From: Trissonchulus latispiculum | Lineage: Eukaryota > Nematoda > Enoplea > Enoplida > Ironidae | Assembly: GCA_030248195.1 (NCBI GenBank) | Contig: JASAND010020783.1 | Location: 50,010 to 114,009 of the forward strand | Direction of reading: 5' to 3' | Length of the DNA stretch: 64,000 nucleotides | In this document: piece by piece, positions 1 to 9,805 of the stretch | Numbering within the stretch: position 1 is the first letter of the stretch | Layout: every line of letters starts with the position of its first letter | Notes under the pieces: model-generated | Seen by the model: the letters and a program-made list of their open reading frames with translations, nothing else | Told to the model about the DNA's origin: nothing | The model's database searches: none | Program-made: the position numbers and the translations under genes

Positions 1-688
1 ACTGAGTTTTTGTAACAAAAGTTTCGGACTTTTGTTAGTTAGACAGATACAAAACCTATACAGCCGTAGTTAAACAAATACAAATACAAACATATTGCAC
101 TATTACACAAACACAGTACACACATTAAGTGATATTTAATTAAACTAGGGAAAATACAAGAAGTATAATTTTCACGTGAAAACTGTAAGGTTAAATACTG
201 TGACACATATGTGTGACCCGTTAGGATTTGGTCAAGTCCCATAATTTAACTTGTCGCAACAGTCCTTTTAAGGACTACCATCCCTGAGGACGCCCATAGG
301 AAATCATGGACGAAACGTCGCTACCCAAACTTAAGCAGATTCCGTGGCAGCAATAAGCTAATCATCTAACATTAGATATGAGGAGACGCTAAGAAGATAG
401 ATTTAAATAATATCATAGTGATTTAACATGTACGGCGAGTGGTAGGACTGGTTCAGCGATCCGGTTCCGGAAATGTCCTTACAAAACCAACCCAAGGCTG
501 CTAAAATTCGAAGCTTGTTCCGTTTTCATTGCTAGCTTACTCTGACTTCAATGGTTTCATTTCACCGTAGCCAACGTGATTTCTTTGAGTGATTCACCAA
601 TTTCCCTTCCACTAGCACTGTGACTGGTTGACTTTTTAATAGATTCCTATGTTGATCACTAGTTACGGCTAAGTTTACGGTAGCTTAC
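1..688. other. No gene recognised left of the thyroglobulin exons
   Basis: The minus strand should hold the next exon after 689, since the last visible donor (CGAGC|GTAAGC) opens a phase-1 intron, but no convincing exon was seen here. No repeat structure was recognised either. Confidence 0.3.
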
Positions 689-2061
689 GCTCGCAATGAT
701 AAGGGCTAACGTCCAATTCGATAAATTTTTCTGATAGTTGAAAACCAGTTTGAGGATCAACACAAACGCCATAGGTGGTATCTGCTAGTAATAGCTGCAT
801 GCGTTTAAACATTCCTAAAAATCACAAAAATCCTTAATCACCAAGAACTGTTCAAGGAAAAACAAATTTGTGTTATATCCATATTAAAGTTTCAAATCCT
901 GATCAAATTACGTCTTGCAATTGAACTCAACTAAAAATTAAAAAGCTTACGATAGGAAACAGCGAAAAATGCTTACCATCTAAGTCACAACTCTCGACAA
1001 TTTCATTTGGACAGTCAACGCCAACGGCATCTGAGTTAACATTGCACTTGTAGCACAGTCCATCTGAAGTTCAGAATAGAAATTAATTGAAGGTGACGAG
1101 CGTTTCTCCCGTGTACGAAGTCCAAACCAAAGGGCTTAACCAAAGGGGCAATACATCCACCTCAATGGCTTACTTGTTATATCTAAAGGCGCAGGATGAC
1201 AAAACTCGTCTTTCAGTTTTTCCGCAGATTGCAGAGATATCGCAACACGTACTATTGAAATCAACAACTCGTTGCTTACTCTAGAAAGGGTTAGCTGCGT
1301 TGCTGAATATTTCGATTGCAATAGGCAATAATGACACTTGCGGAAGCTGGTGTTGCTTGCTACCAGATTAAGACTGAATGCACAGTCTGGTCTAAGACAT
1401 AAGAATGCTTCTAATTTTTGAATTTTAAAGACGCCTTGGATATAATAAAAGAAGATGAATAATTTCGAACTTCACTGTGAACTGCTGTATTTAATTTGAA
1501 AACGAACTAAATAATCATATGACAACACCAACCTTCACATTCTCCGTTACCATTTCGGTAACCATGCAGGCATCGACAGTAACCAGTTCCGTTCGCATGA
1601 AGATGGCATGCGGTTCCTGACGGGCAGCTCAAGGATAAACACCAAGCTAAAGATTCAAAACAGAGGAAAGATAATGTAGTCGCGTAAGCGACTGGATCTG
1701 TAGACGCGTTCTGCGTACACTGATGTGTACAAGCGTAGACGTGTACACGCGTTTTGTGTAGACAGTATGAAGCAAAAATTGCCCGAACAGTGGAATCGTT
1801 ACAAAATAGAATACTTCATTACAACTATGCTGAAAGATAAAGATAAAGATAAAAACTAAAGATGCGATATATCGGAAGGTCAAATAACAAAAAGTAGTGT
1901 CATCCTCCTCGATCCCTTACCTTCACACTTAAAAAATGGAGGTGATTGATCGCATTTCACAAAGTATCTAGTTCCTGATATTTCCTTTCCTGTGTCTGGA
2001 TTAACGCACCAGCATACGCTATGCGGTCCACCACGATAACACGCGTAGTTACGAAATTTTC
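689..2061 (-). CDS. Secreted thyroglobulin type-1 / EGF-like protein, four internal exons (partial)
   Basis: Four minus-strand exons are visible, in transcript order 1921-2061, 1533-1616, 977-1063 and 689-814. All have AG/GT borders and all are phase 1 at both ends, so they join in frame. The first reads as the second half of a thyroglobulin type-1 domain (motif SVCWCVNPDTGKEISGTR). The second is an EGF-like module (GYCRCLHGYRNGNGEC). The third and fourth together form a degenerate second thyroglobulin-like unit: the intron falls right after an Asp-Gly, and the fourth exon carries YGVCVDPQTGF but lacks some of the usual cysteines. Thyroglobulin-1 domains are found in extracellular matrix proteins such as nidogen and testican and in protease inhibitors. 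The first and last exons, signal peptide and stop were not found; the gene may continue past the window's left side. Which family member it is remains unknown. Confidence 0.7.
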
Positions 2062-2861
2062 CTATAATTTACATTTACCAAATGCACATTGAGAAATCGG
2101 AAACAAAAGTGTGAATACAACACAAACAACTACAGATTGAAGAAGACGGGCAAAGGGCGGCTCGGCTAATAAACAAAAAGAATCCAGTTTTTTTAAGTTT
2201 TATTTGATTCCCTCATGAAAGGTTGGCGATGTTTAGAATTTAACTTTAGATTAACACACAATGCGAAGATTCAAAAGTTTGCGTCTTCAATTAAAATTAA
2301 TCTGAAAGGTTTTGGCAACATTTTAGTTGTAATATTCCAAATGCCCGTAGACACATTCACTTTAAAGCCATAATTTAAAGCTTGTTAAAACAAGCTCTCA
2401 TATGCTCAACCCGCACCCACTGCCCCGATCTGGCGATACCCATTCGGAGTTGTCAGAGACACAATTTGACACTAAAATCCTAAAATTGTTTACAATTTAG
2501 AAGTTTTATGAAAATTTTAAATGAATGCTAGTGTTTGTTATAAATGTTGTTAGTGTTTGCTGTACACACCTATTAAACGACCTGAGTAAACGAGACGTTT
2601 GGAAATCAGCTTAGATACAGTTTTGCTCACACTACCAACTCTGTAGTTGTTGATTATTTACATAGTTGTCCAAAATTATTTTCGTTATGGTTTATTCCTG
2701 AAATACCTGTTTTATGAAATAGCTCTAGAAAAGATGGGTAAAACCCAAAAACTGTAATTATCGAGGACCTGGGCAATACTCTGGATTGATCAAATAGGAT
2801 AGACTTAAGCTAGAATATTTACCCGTCAAGTTTTTGAATCAACATTTAGCCTCATACTGTC
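2062..2861. other. Probable intron or upstream region of the thyroglobulin/EGF gene
   Basis: The acceptor at 2062 shows that a further upstream exon exists. A cysteine-containing minus-strand stretch near 2400-2470 was considered but has no good splice borders. AT-rich, otherwise featureless. Confidence 0.3.
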
Positions 2862-3851
2862 TTAAGGTGGTGATTCCTTTTGGGCACATATTGTTGTTTG
2901 GTGGCGTAAATCAAGATGAAATTTGATGAAACTTTCAGAAATAAGTTCTCTTAGCGTTCTAACACCCTCCTTGCAATCCCAATTCAAAAATTCGAGATTT
3001 TCGGTCAGAGTGGTTTTTCCCAATTTCAGAACGTTTGGCAGCTGCTATACAGTTATGACTATATTCATTCGAAAGATCACGTTGAGCTTCACATTTTTGC
3101 TTTTTAAAGTAAGTTTCTAGCTTTTCTCTACCGTGAGATATAGCCGATTTTCTTGTTTTGGCGTCGAAAACTTGTCATTTTTGCAGAAATCAAATTATCC
3201 AACATTTCTTGAACTACGCAAGCCGTAAAATCAAACTAAGGGCGTCGATCTGAAGGTCTTACAGGGACAAATTATCCGACGCATGATCGCCTTCCAACTG
3301 CTATCCTGTAGGCTGCTATCGTAAAACATGTAGTTTTTGCAAAAACATGACCAATTTTTTTAGCAAAGATTGTAGAGCATGCACCATGCAAGTTGGAGGG
3401 CTGCTACTGAAGAAATGTGTTCTGCACAAATATACCCAGGGACGATTTTTTAGTTGCCCCGATTGCTGCTTTCTAGCTAAAGTAATCGCTTGACAAATTT
3501 GGAAAAAGTGGGCAAAATACAGGTTACCCACAAATTTTAGCTTATTTCTCTATAACAAAGAGCGATTTCACAATAAATAAAAAATCGTCCCCAGCTATTT
3601 GATGGAGGTATGGAATAGTCTAACCGATGTCTCGCAAAAAAATTTACTTGGGTCTGCAAAATTCTGGAAAATTATACTTCTTCTAAAATGTGTTAAAAAT
3701 ATTTTAGAAAAGCAACATTAGTTTCGTGGCATGCATGAAAAAGAGAAAATATCAAGCTACATTTTGATATAAAAATGGCTTCTTAACTCCAATTAATGAA
3801 TGAGTAATAATGGTACAAACTTTATGTGACCAAAGGGAATCACCACCTTAA
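2862..3851. mobile_element. TTAA-flanked inverted-repeat element, family T, copy 1
   Basis: The left end reads TTAAGGTGGTGATTCC and the right end GGAATCACCACCTTAA, a terminal inverted repeat flanked by the TTAA at 2862-2865 and 3848-3851. The interior is about 1 kb with no long reading frame. It is similar along its length to the copy at about 26190-27212. TTAA target duplication is the hallmark of the piggyBac superfamily; with no transposase visible this is a non-autonomous element, and piggyBac membership is inferred only from the target site. Confidence 0.75.
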
Positions 3852-4705
3852 AATCAGTATGCTAATAACACTTCACTGGTTTACCTTACCGCATGAAAAC
3901 TGTAGTGCTGTAGCAACAAAAGCAATCATTGTACGAAGTCTCATTGCCATCATTCTTGCTGTACTTAACTTTTCAAAGGATCAAAGTTTCAAATCAAAAG
4001 CAATTCGTTTCGTTTATACCTGTCTACCCAACGCATATTTCCAGATTACACATTTACAGAAGCTTCGTCAAAACACCATTTATTCATGTAAACTATGAGT
4101 CAATCGTGGCAAAAACGATGGCAGAAGGCCGCTGTTTTGTGTGAAAGAAGATTAAGTTTATTCAGTTTTGAGTTTTATTGTTGGCGAAACAGAATACGTT
4201 TGCGTCAAAACAGAAAAAAACCTTTTTTTGTAGTTTGTTGTTTTCAGGGTCTTTTCTACTTGTGAACGCTTGACTAAACTCGGAACAAAATACAAAAATA
4301 AATGCAGAACACTATTACTTCCGCCCTGCAAACTTAGTGCTTACGAGTTTATTTATTTAAACACAAAAAAGTTTAAAACTGAAAACTCATTTTGCAAAGT
4401 AATCAATCGTGTTTCGCACTACATAGCACATATTACATCAGCATTATTTGAAACTATATTGGAAAAAACTCTTCACCAATATCTAGAGAGTCATTCTTTT
4501 TTATTTATAGATATTCCCCGTGCCGAGTACCGAACCGCGTTTCAGGTCTTCAGCAGACCCCCATACCTCTGAACTAAGCTTCCGCCTTGACAGCAAGACT
4601 GCTTACGCCAAATTTCAACCTTTCCATGTTTTCTTGTGAAACTCGTTTATTTAGCACTTGAATTGGTATCATAGTCATTGGATAAACATCTGAAAGGATA
4701 ATAGT
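3852..4705. other. Intergenic, no gene recognised
   Basis: AT-rich sequence with short open frames on the plus strand (for example 4270-4572) that show no recognisable motif, low complexity or splice support. I see no gene. Confidence 0.3.
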
Positions 4706-4966
4706 GTAGCGCTTCTACCACATGTAGCGCTTCTACCAGGGCTGGCGGATCAGGAAGAAACCAAGGACAAGCCCGAACGGGAGGCGACAGGCACCCTTGT
4801 ACCCACGAAACCAGGACCTAGAAGAGAGAAGGGAAGAGGGAGGTTCAGCTTTTCACTCACCATTGAAAGTAAAGAATTGGTCCCGCCGGGGATCGAACCA
4901 CGGCCCTTCTGCTCTAGAGTCAGACATGCTAACCACTACACCACGGGACCATCGGCTGAACTCCCA
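4706..4966 (-). mobile_element. tRNA-derived SINE, family S1, copy 1
   Basis: Read on the minus strand, the element begins with a tRNA-like head (about 4951-4879). It has a perfect 7-bp acceptor stem (GGTCCCG/CGGGACC), an A-box-like stretch (TGGTGTAGTGGTTAGCATG) and a B-box (GGTTCGATCCC), but the T stem has two mismatches. A unique tail of about 150 bp follows and ends near a duplicated TAGCGCTTCTACC. The same head plus tail is found on the plus strand at 24843-25070, so this is a dispersed RNA polymerase III retroposon and not a functional tRNA gene. The head resembles tRNA-Glu in outline. Confidence 0.75.
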
Positions 4967-5039
4967 TTGCAGGCTTATCAATCTTTCCTATGCCTGCTTC
5001 CCTTACAATAGCAATAGTTCGTAACACTATTACAATTAA

Positions 5040-5300
5040 AAAAAAATTAAGCCAGCCACTAGTGGGCTTTTAACCGAACCAGCCACTGCATTGTTAAACG
5101 GTGCTCTGACCAGCATTAACGCGAATGTTAGTCAGTTTGGGTCGACAAAACATACCACCTCCCAGTTTAGTTGGGAGGGGGAGTAGCAAATGATAACAGC
5201 CAATCAGATTGCAAAAACCCCTTCCAGTTTTGTTGGAAAGAAGGGGGTGGATCAGAGAATTACAGTAGTTTCAAGATATTATCCAACAGAGTCCCTGTTT
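5040..5300. repeat. Partial copy of family M MITE
   Basis: Contains segments also found in the elements at 17367-17752 and 61056-61660: GCCACTAGTGGGC, a GGTGCTCTGACCA stretch followed by CGCGAATGTT, pairs of CCTCCCAGTTT/GGGAGG hairpins, and AACAGCCAATCAGATTGC. Only one terminal region is recognisable, so this copy is truncated or decayed. Confidence 0.5.
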
Positions 5301-5778
5301 GGAAGACCAACTGCCAACCAACATTTAAGTGACGGTCAAGGGTGAATCATCCGACGATCTGGCAAGATATCTTGCGAATTGCCCCCATATCCATAACCTT
5401 AGGGTGTTTTACTAACAACACTGAAATTTGGCTATATGAAGGATATCTGGGCATACTACTTCGAGGAGAAGGGGTGGAATGTCCTTCTCGGAGAATTGAT
5501 CTGCTTATTTTTAAATTTTCGAACACCCAGTGGGTGTGATTGAGTGTTTATGTGCGCTTTGAACAAGTTCAATCTTGTTCACAATTTTACATCCCTCGAA
5601 TATGGGCTTCTCGGCGAAGCTGAGGCCATATTAGTTCGCCCACAATCTAGTCCTTTTGAATACTTAAACCCAACCCTAATATTAATCATTTTAAGACTAG
5701 TCCTCAATTGATTTTACTGCCTCACTAGCACCCATATTGCTATTTCATGCTCCAGAGGAGCATTCTAACTAAAATAAT
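5301..5778. other. Intergenic, no gene recognised
   Basis: Short plus frame at 5342-5539 has no motif. Nothing else stands out before the Foldback-like element begins at about 5779. Confidence 0.3.
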
Positions 5779-8425
5779 GTGAAAAATTTTGGTGCTTCCT
5801 AAACTGCGGCCCGGCCCGGCCCGGCCCGGCCCAAATTGCCTAAAATGCGGCCTCATGTTAAATTTTCAAAATACACTAGAATTGGATTTTTGGGCCGCAA
5901 ACAGCCTAAAGTGCGGCCCCAGGCCGCAAACTTCCTAAACTGCGGCCCGTCATCCTTGGCCGCAAATTGCTTAAACTGCGGCCCAATCATCCTTCGCCGC
6001 AAACTGCCTAAAATGCGGCCCGAACAGTCTTTGGGCCGCAAACTGCCTAAAATGCGGCCCGAACTGTTTTTGGGTCGCAAACTGCCTAAAATGCGGCCCT
6101 AACTGTCTTTGGGCCGCAAACTGCCTAAAATGCGGCCCGAACTGTCGTTGGGCCGCAAAATGCCTAAAATGCGGCCCGAACTGTCTTTTTGCCGCAAACT
6201 GCCTAAACTGCGGCCCGAACTGTTTTTGGGCCGCAAACTGCCTAAAATGCGACCCGACCTTTCTTTGGGCCGCAAAATGCCTAAACTGCGGCTCGAACTG
6301 TTTTTGGGCCGCAAACTGCCTAAAATGCGGCCCGACCTTTCTTTGGGCCGCAAAATGCCTAAACTGCGGCCCGAACTGTTTTTGGGCCGCAAACTGCCTA
6401 AACTGCGGCTCGAACTGTCTTTGGGCCGCAAACTGCCTAAACTGAGTTTAAAGGTCAGTTCAGTTCAGTTCAGTTCAGTTAAAGTTCAGTTCAGAGTTTA
6501 AATTTAAGTAGAATCCTATCGTAATAGAGTATCATTTTTCCGCAGACATGCCGACATTTGATGAGTAGGCAGTCGATTCGGTGGATTCTATGACAACTTC
6601 GGATTCATTCTAAGCCAAAAACTGCCCAGAGTATCTTCAAACTTAGCAAAACGGCTTCATTTTATAGATTTTGGTTAGAAATAGTCAGAACAGTGTTGAT
6701 TTTCTTGCGATTTTTATCATTAAAGTTACTAAAATGATTTTCGATTAATCTTCAAAAATCTCCAAAATTTTACAATTGTCGCCCCAAAAATCGAATAATT
6801 TTAAATGATGTAGTGATGTAGACAAAACATCAAATTTCTTTATTTCTTGTTCGAGTGGACACCATCTGAACAAAAAATTAATTTCCCAGGACCACAATTA
6901 TACAAACTTTTGTGTTCCTTGTGAAGACAATTTTCATCGGCATCTATCTGTATTTGTATCTGTAGGTAATTTCCGTACATAGTTTTTATTTGAACATATG
7001 TAGTTTTCGAAATAGAGCTAAAAAATCTATAATTTTAACTGCCATATTTGAGTTAGTTCAAAGAGCAAGAAGTTCCTTCGAAGAAAAAACTAATGATCCC
7101 TTTAATATGAAAATATGTAATTTATTTTTAGTCCATGGTATTTTAGCTGCCATTTCCAAATGTGATTATTCTTAGTTTCACAACTATATTTTTCTTTTAA
7201 AAGCTGTTTTCTTGGTCATGCAACACCTATAGAGCTTCTTATCATTGATAAAAGTATTTATTTTTGAAATCACACGTTTTTGGACTAACCCATGCGTTTT
7301 TATACAGCAAACAGCACTCAAACCAGTTTGAAAATACGGTGTCCATACAAAGCTAGCGGTGTCCATACATCACCCAGTAAGTGTCGGTACTAAACAAGTA
7401 ACTTTATGTGTTGAAGATAGGCGAAGTGTTTAATGTCCATACAGTACGAGTTTACCCTACCCTCCCCCCAACTCTCCGCTACCCCCTCGAACTCCCTCCC
7501 CCTGCCCTTTTTGAAGACAAAAACTAAATAAAGTTGGCTAAAAAGTAGTAATGTTTTGAAAATAACTGAGTAAGAGTAAAATAAGAGAAACCACGATGAG
7601 ACTCAGTGTAAGCAGTGTTCATTTCTAACTTCAATGCATTTCTTGGTGAAAAGATAAAAATCTTTTTTTGTTTTGCAACTATTCTCTTAGTTCGTCATTG
7701 ATACACCTGATTGCTTGATATAAATGGAAAGAGGTCACCGAAAAGACAGTTCGGGCCGCATTTTAGGAATTTTGCGGCCCAAAGAAAGGTCGGGCCGCAT
7801 TTTAGGCAGTTTGCGGCCAAAAAACAGTTCGGGCCGCAGTTTAGGCAGTTTGCGGCCCAAAGACAGTTCGGGCCGCAGTTTAGGCATTTTGCGGCCCAAA
7901 GACAGTTCGGGCCGCAGTTTAGGCATTTTGCGGCCCAAAGAAAGGTCGGGCCGCATTTTAGGCAGTTTGCGGCCCAAAAACAGTTCGGGCCGCAGTTTAG
8001 GCAGTTTGCGGCCCAAAGACAGTTCGGGCCGCATTTTAGGCAGCTTGCGGCCCAAAGACTGTTCGGGCCGCATTTTAGGCATTTTGGGGCCCAAAGACAG
8101 TTCGGGCCGCATTTTAGGCAGTTCGCGGCCCAAAAACAGTTCGGGCCGCATTTTAGGCATTTTGCGGCCCAAAGACAGTTGGGGCCGCATTTTAGGTAGT
8201 TTGCGGCCAAGGATGATTGGGCCGCAGTTTAGGCAATTTGCGGCCAAGGATGACGGGCCGCAGTTTAGGAAGTTTGCGGCCTGGGGCCGCACTTTAGGCT
8301 GTTTGCGGCCCAAAAATCCAATTCTAGTGTATTTTGAAAATTTAACATGAGGCCGCATTTTAGGCAATTTGGGCCGGGCCGGGCCGCAGTTTAGGAAGCA
8401 CCAAAAATTTTCGGTAGTTAAAAAT
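5779..8425. mobile_element. Foldback-like element with arms of 39-bp palindromic subrepeats
   Basis: The left arm (about 5779-6450) and right arm (about 7735-8425) are inverted copies of each other, down to shared outer sequences (TTTTGGTGCTTCCTAAACTG and its complement) and an identical order of unusual units near the ends. Each arm is a tandem array of a roughly 39-bp unit. Each unit itself contains GGGCCGCA and TGCGGCCC about 12 bp apart, so every unit can fold. Because 39 bp equals 13 codons, several frames stay open through the arrays on both strands; these are artefacts of the repeat, not genes. The central 1.3 kb (6450-7734) has a short CAGTT-repeat tract and no recognised gene. Architecture matches Foldback elements (long inverted repeats made of short direct repeats). 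No clear target duplication was found. Confidence 0.75.
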
Positions 8426-8427
8426 TT

Positions 8428-9063
8428 GTATCTTTTCCACAATCAATACGAACTGGCTGGATTGGGGGTTATTGGGTGATCCAAATGTGTTCATATTTTG
8501 GGAAGGTGTTACCTGAGGCTCAGTAATTTCAAAAATGTAAAAACTTTAAATCATTTCAAAATTTTAAATTTTTTAAGTCTCAAAATTTTAGAACTTTAGA
8601 AATTTGAAATTTTCCGGTAGAATCGATGAAGTTGCGCATTTTTTCTTCTTGTACCAAGATCTGAAAATGCTTCTTACGATCTCTACTGCGGCTCTAACTG
8701 TAAAGATCAAAGGAAAATGCCGCCAACAATAGGCACACGATTGCTGCTGTATACAGGCGGCGTTTTCCTTTGATCTTTACAGTTAGAGCCGCTATAGAAA
8801 TCGCTATAGGAAGCATTTTCATATGTTGCTGCAAGAAGGAAAAATGTTCAGCATCATCGATTCTATCAGAAGATTTTTAAAAAACTCAAAAATTTTTAAG
8901 TTTAGAAAATGTTAAAATTTAAAAAAAATTTAAAATTTTTTGAAGTTTCGAAGTTACTGAGCCTCAGGTAATACCTTCCCAAAATATGAACGCATTTGGA
9001 TCACCAAATAACCCCCGATTCAACCAGTTCGTATTGAGGGGGGAGGGAATGTGGAAAAGATCC
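8428..9063. mobile_element. Long-palindrome MITE, family P, copy 1
   Basis: Starts near GTATCTTTTCCACAATC and ends with GATTGTGGAAAAGATCC-like sequence, with the two halves inverted copies of each other. Internal marks include ACCTGAGGCTCAGT, TCTATCGGA-type sequence and CTGTAAAGATCAAAGG, each present in both orientations, around a short centre near 8740. The same element is at 59437-60070. It abuts the right end of the Foldback-like element. No transposase. The flanks share AAAAAT only, so a target duplication is uncertain here. Confidence 0.75.
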
Positions 9064-9805
9064 AAAAATCTTTTGATCCAAATAGAAAGAAGTGGAAGCA
9101 ATTAGAAAGAAATATACTGTGCTTGATCCAGTTTTACCCGGTTTATTACGGTTAGCATTGTCTTGCATATTGTTGCCCCAGCCAAGATATTTTTGCCACA
9201 ACTTTAAAAGTTCGGATTGGATCACAGTGGAGGCTGATAAATTCAAAACTATTAAAATTTAAGAAGTAGCTGCTGCAATTTAAAGTGCAGCGCTTAAATT
9301 TAAGAAAAGTTTCTTACACGACTTGTATACGCGTGCACTTTCTTTAATGCACGTCCAAAGAAATATTTAACATCATCCCCGATAGTCACTTCAGAAAGCG
9401 TTTGACATGTACACTTTGCAGCATAAAAGAGCTAGGTTTTACACTATCAGTTTGGGGTAGTCATTAAAATCGCTTGCTTTCGTTATAGTGCTTCACTCTT
9501 AGTTCCAACTTCTAACATACGATAAATTCCTGGATTACGGCTAACACATCAAACTTATAGCTTATAATACAAAAGGAAGAATTCATTCACCAACAAAACT
9601 AAAAATAAAGTGCTTCAAAAAGCCTGCGATAGGTTATTTTTGCTTACTAGGAAATCAGTTAGTTTTAAAAATTCATTAGAATATCGTTGTACAAGCTTCC
9701 CGGAAATACTGTAACATCTGCAAATTATAAAAGTGGTTTTTAATTAAATATGTATGTAGATACATTCAATCATTTAAAACTCGCTAATTGATATCTTTAA
9801 TACAG
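9064..9805. other. Downstream flank of the MAM gene
   Basis: AT-rich. On the minus strand just after the MAM stop codon an ATTAAA (about 9792-9797) could serve as a polyadenylation signal. No other gene seen. Confidence 0.3.

Noticed and set aside
4879..4951. A tRNA with an apparent CTA anticodon (amber suppressor)
   Set aside because: The T stem has two mismatches, and the same sequence with a different loop recurs at 24843 with a common tail, so it is a SINE head and not a functional suppressor tRNA.
5779..6450. Regular 39-bp repeats suggestive of a CRISPR array
   Set aside because: Repeats are contiguous without unique spacers, the genome is animal, and a mirrored array lies 1.3 kb away, so it is a Foldback-type arm.
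5836..8442. Long open frames of Arg/Lys/Pro/Gly repeats on both strands
   Set aside because: They are produced by the 39-bp (13-codon) tandem repeat and exist in several frames at once.
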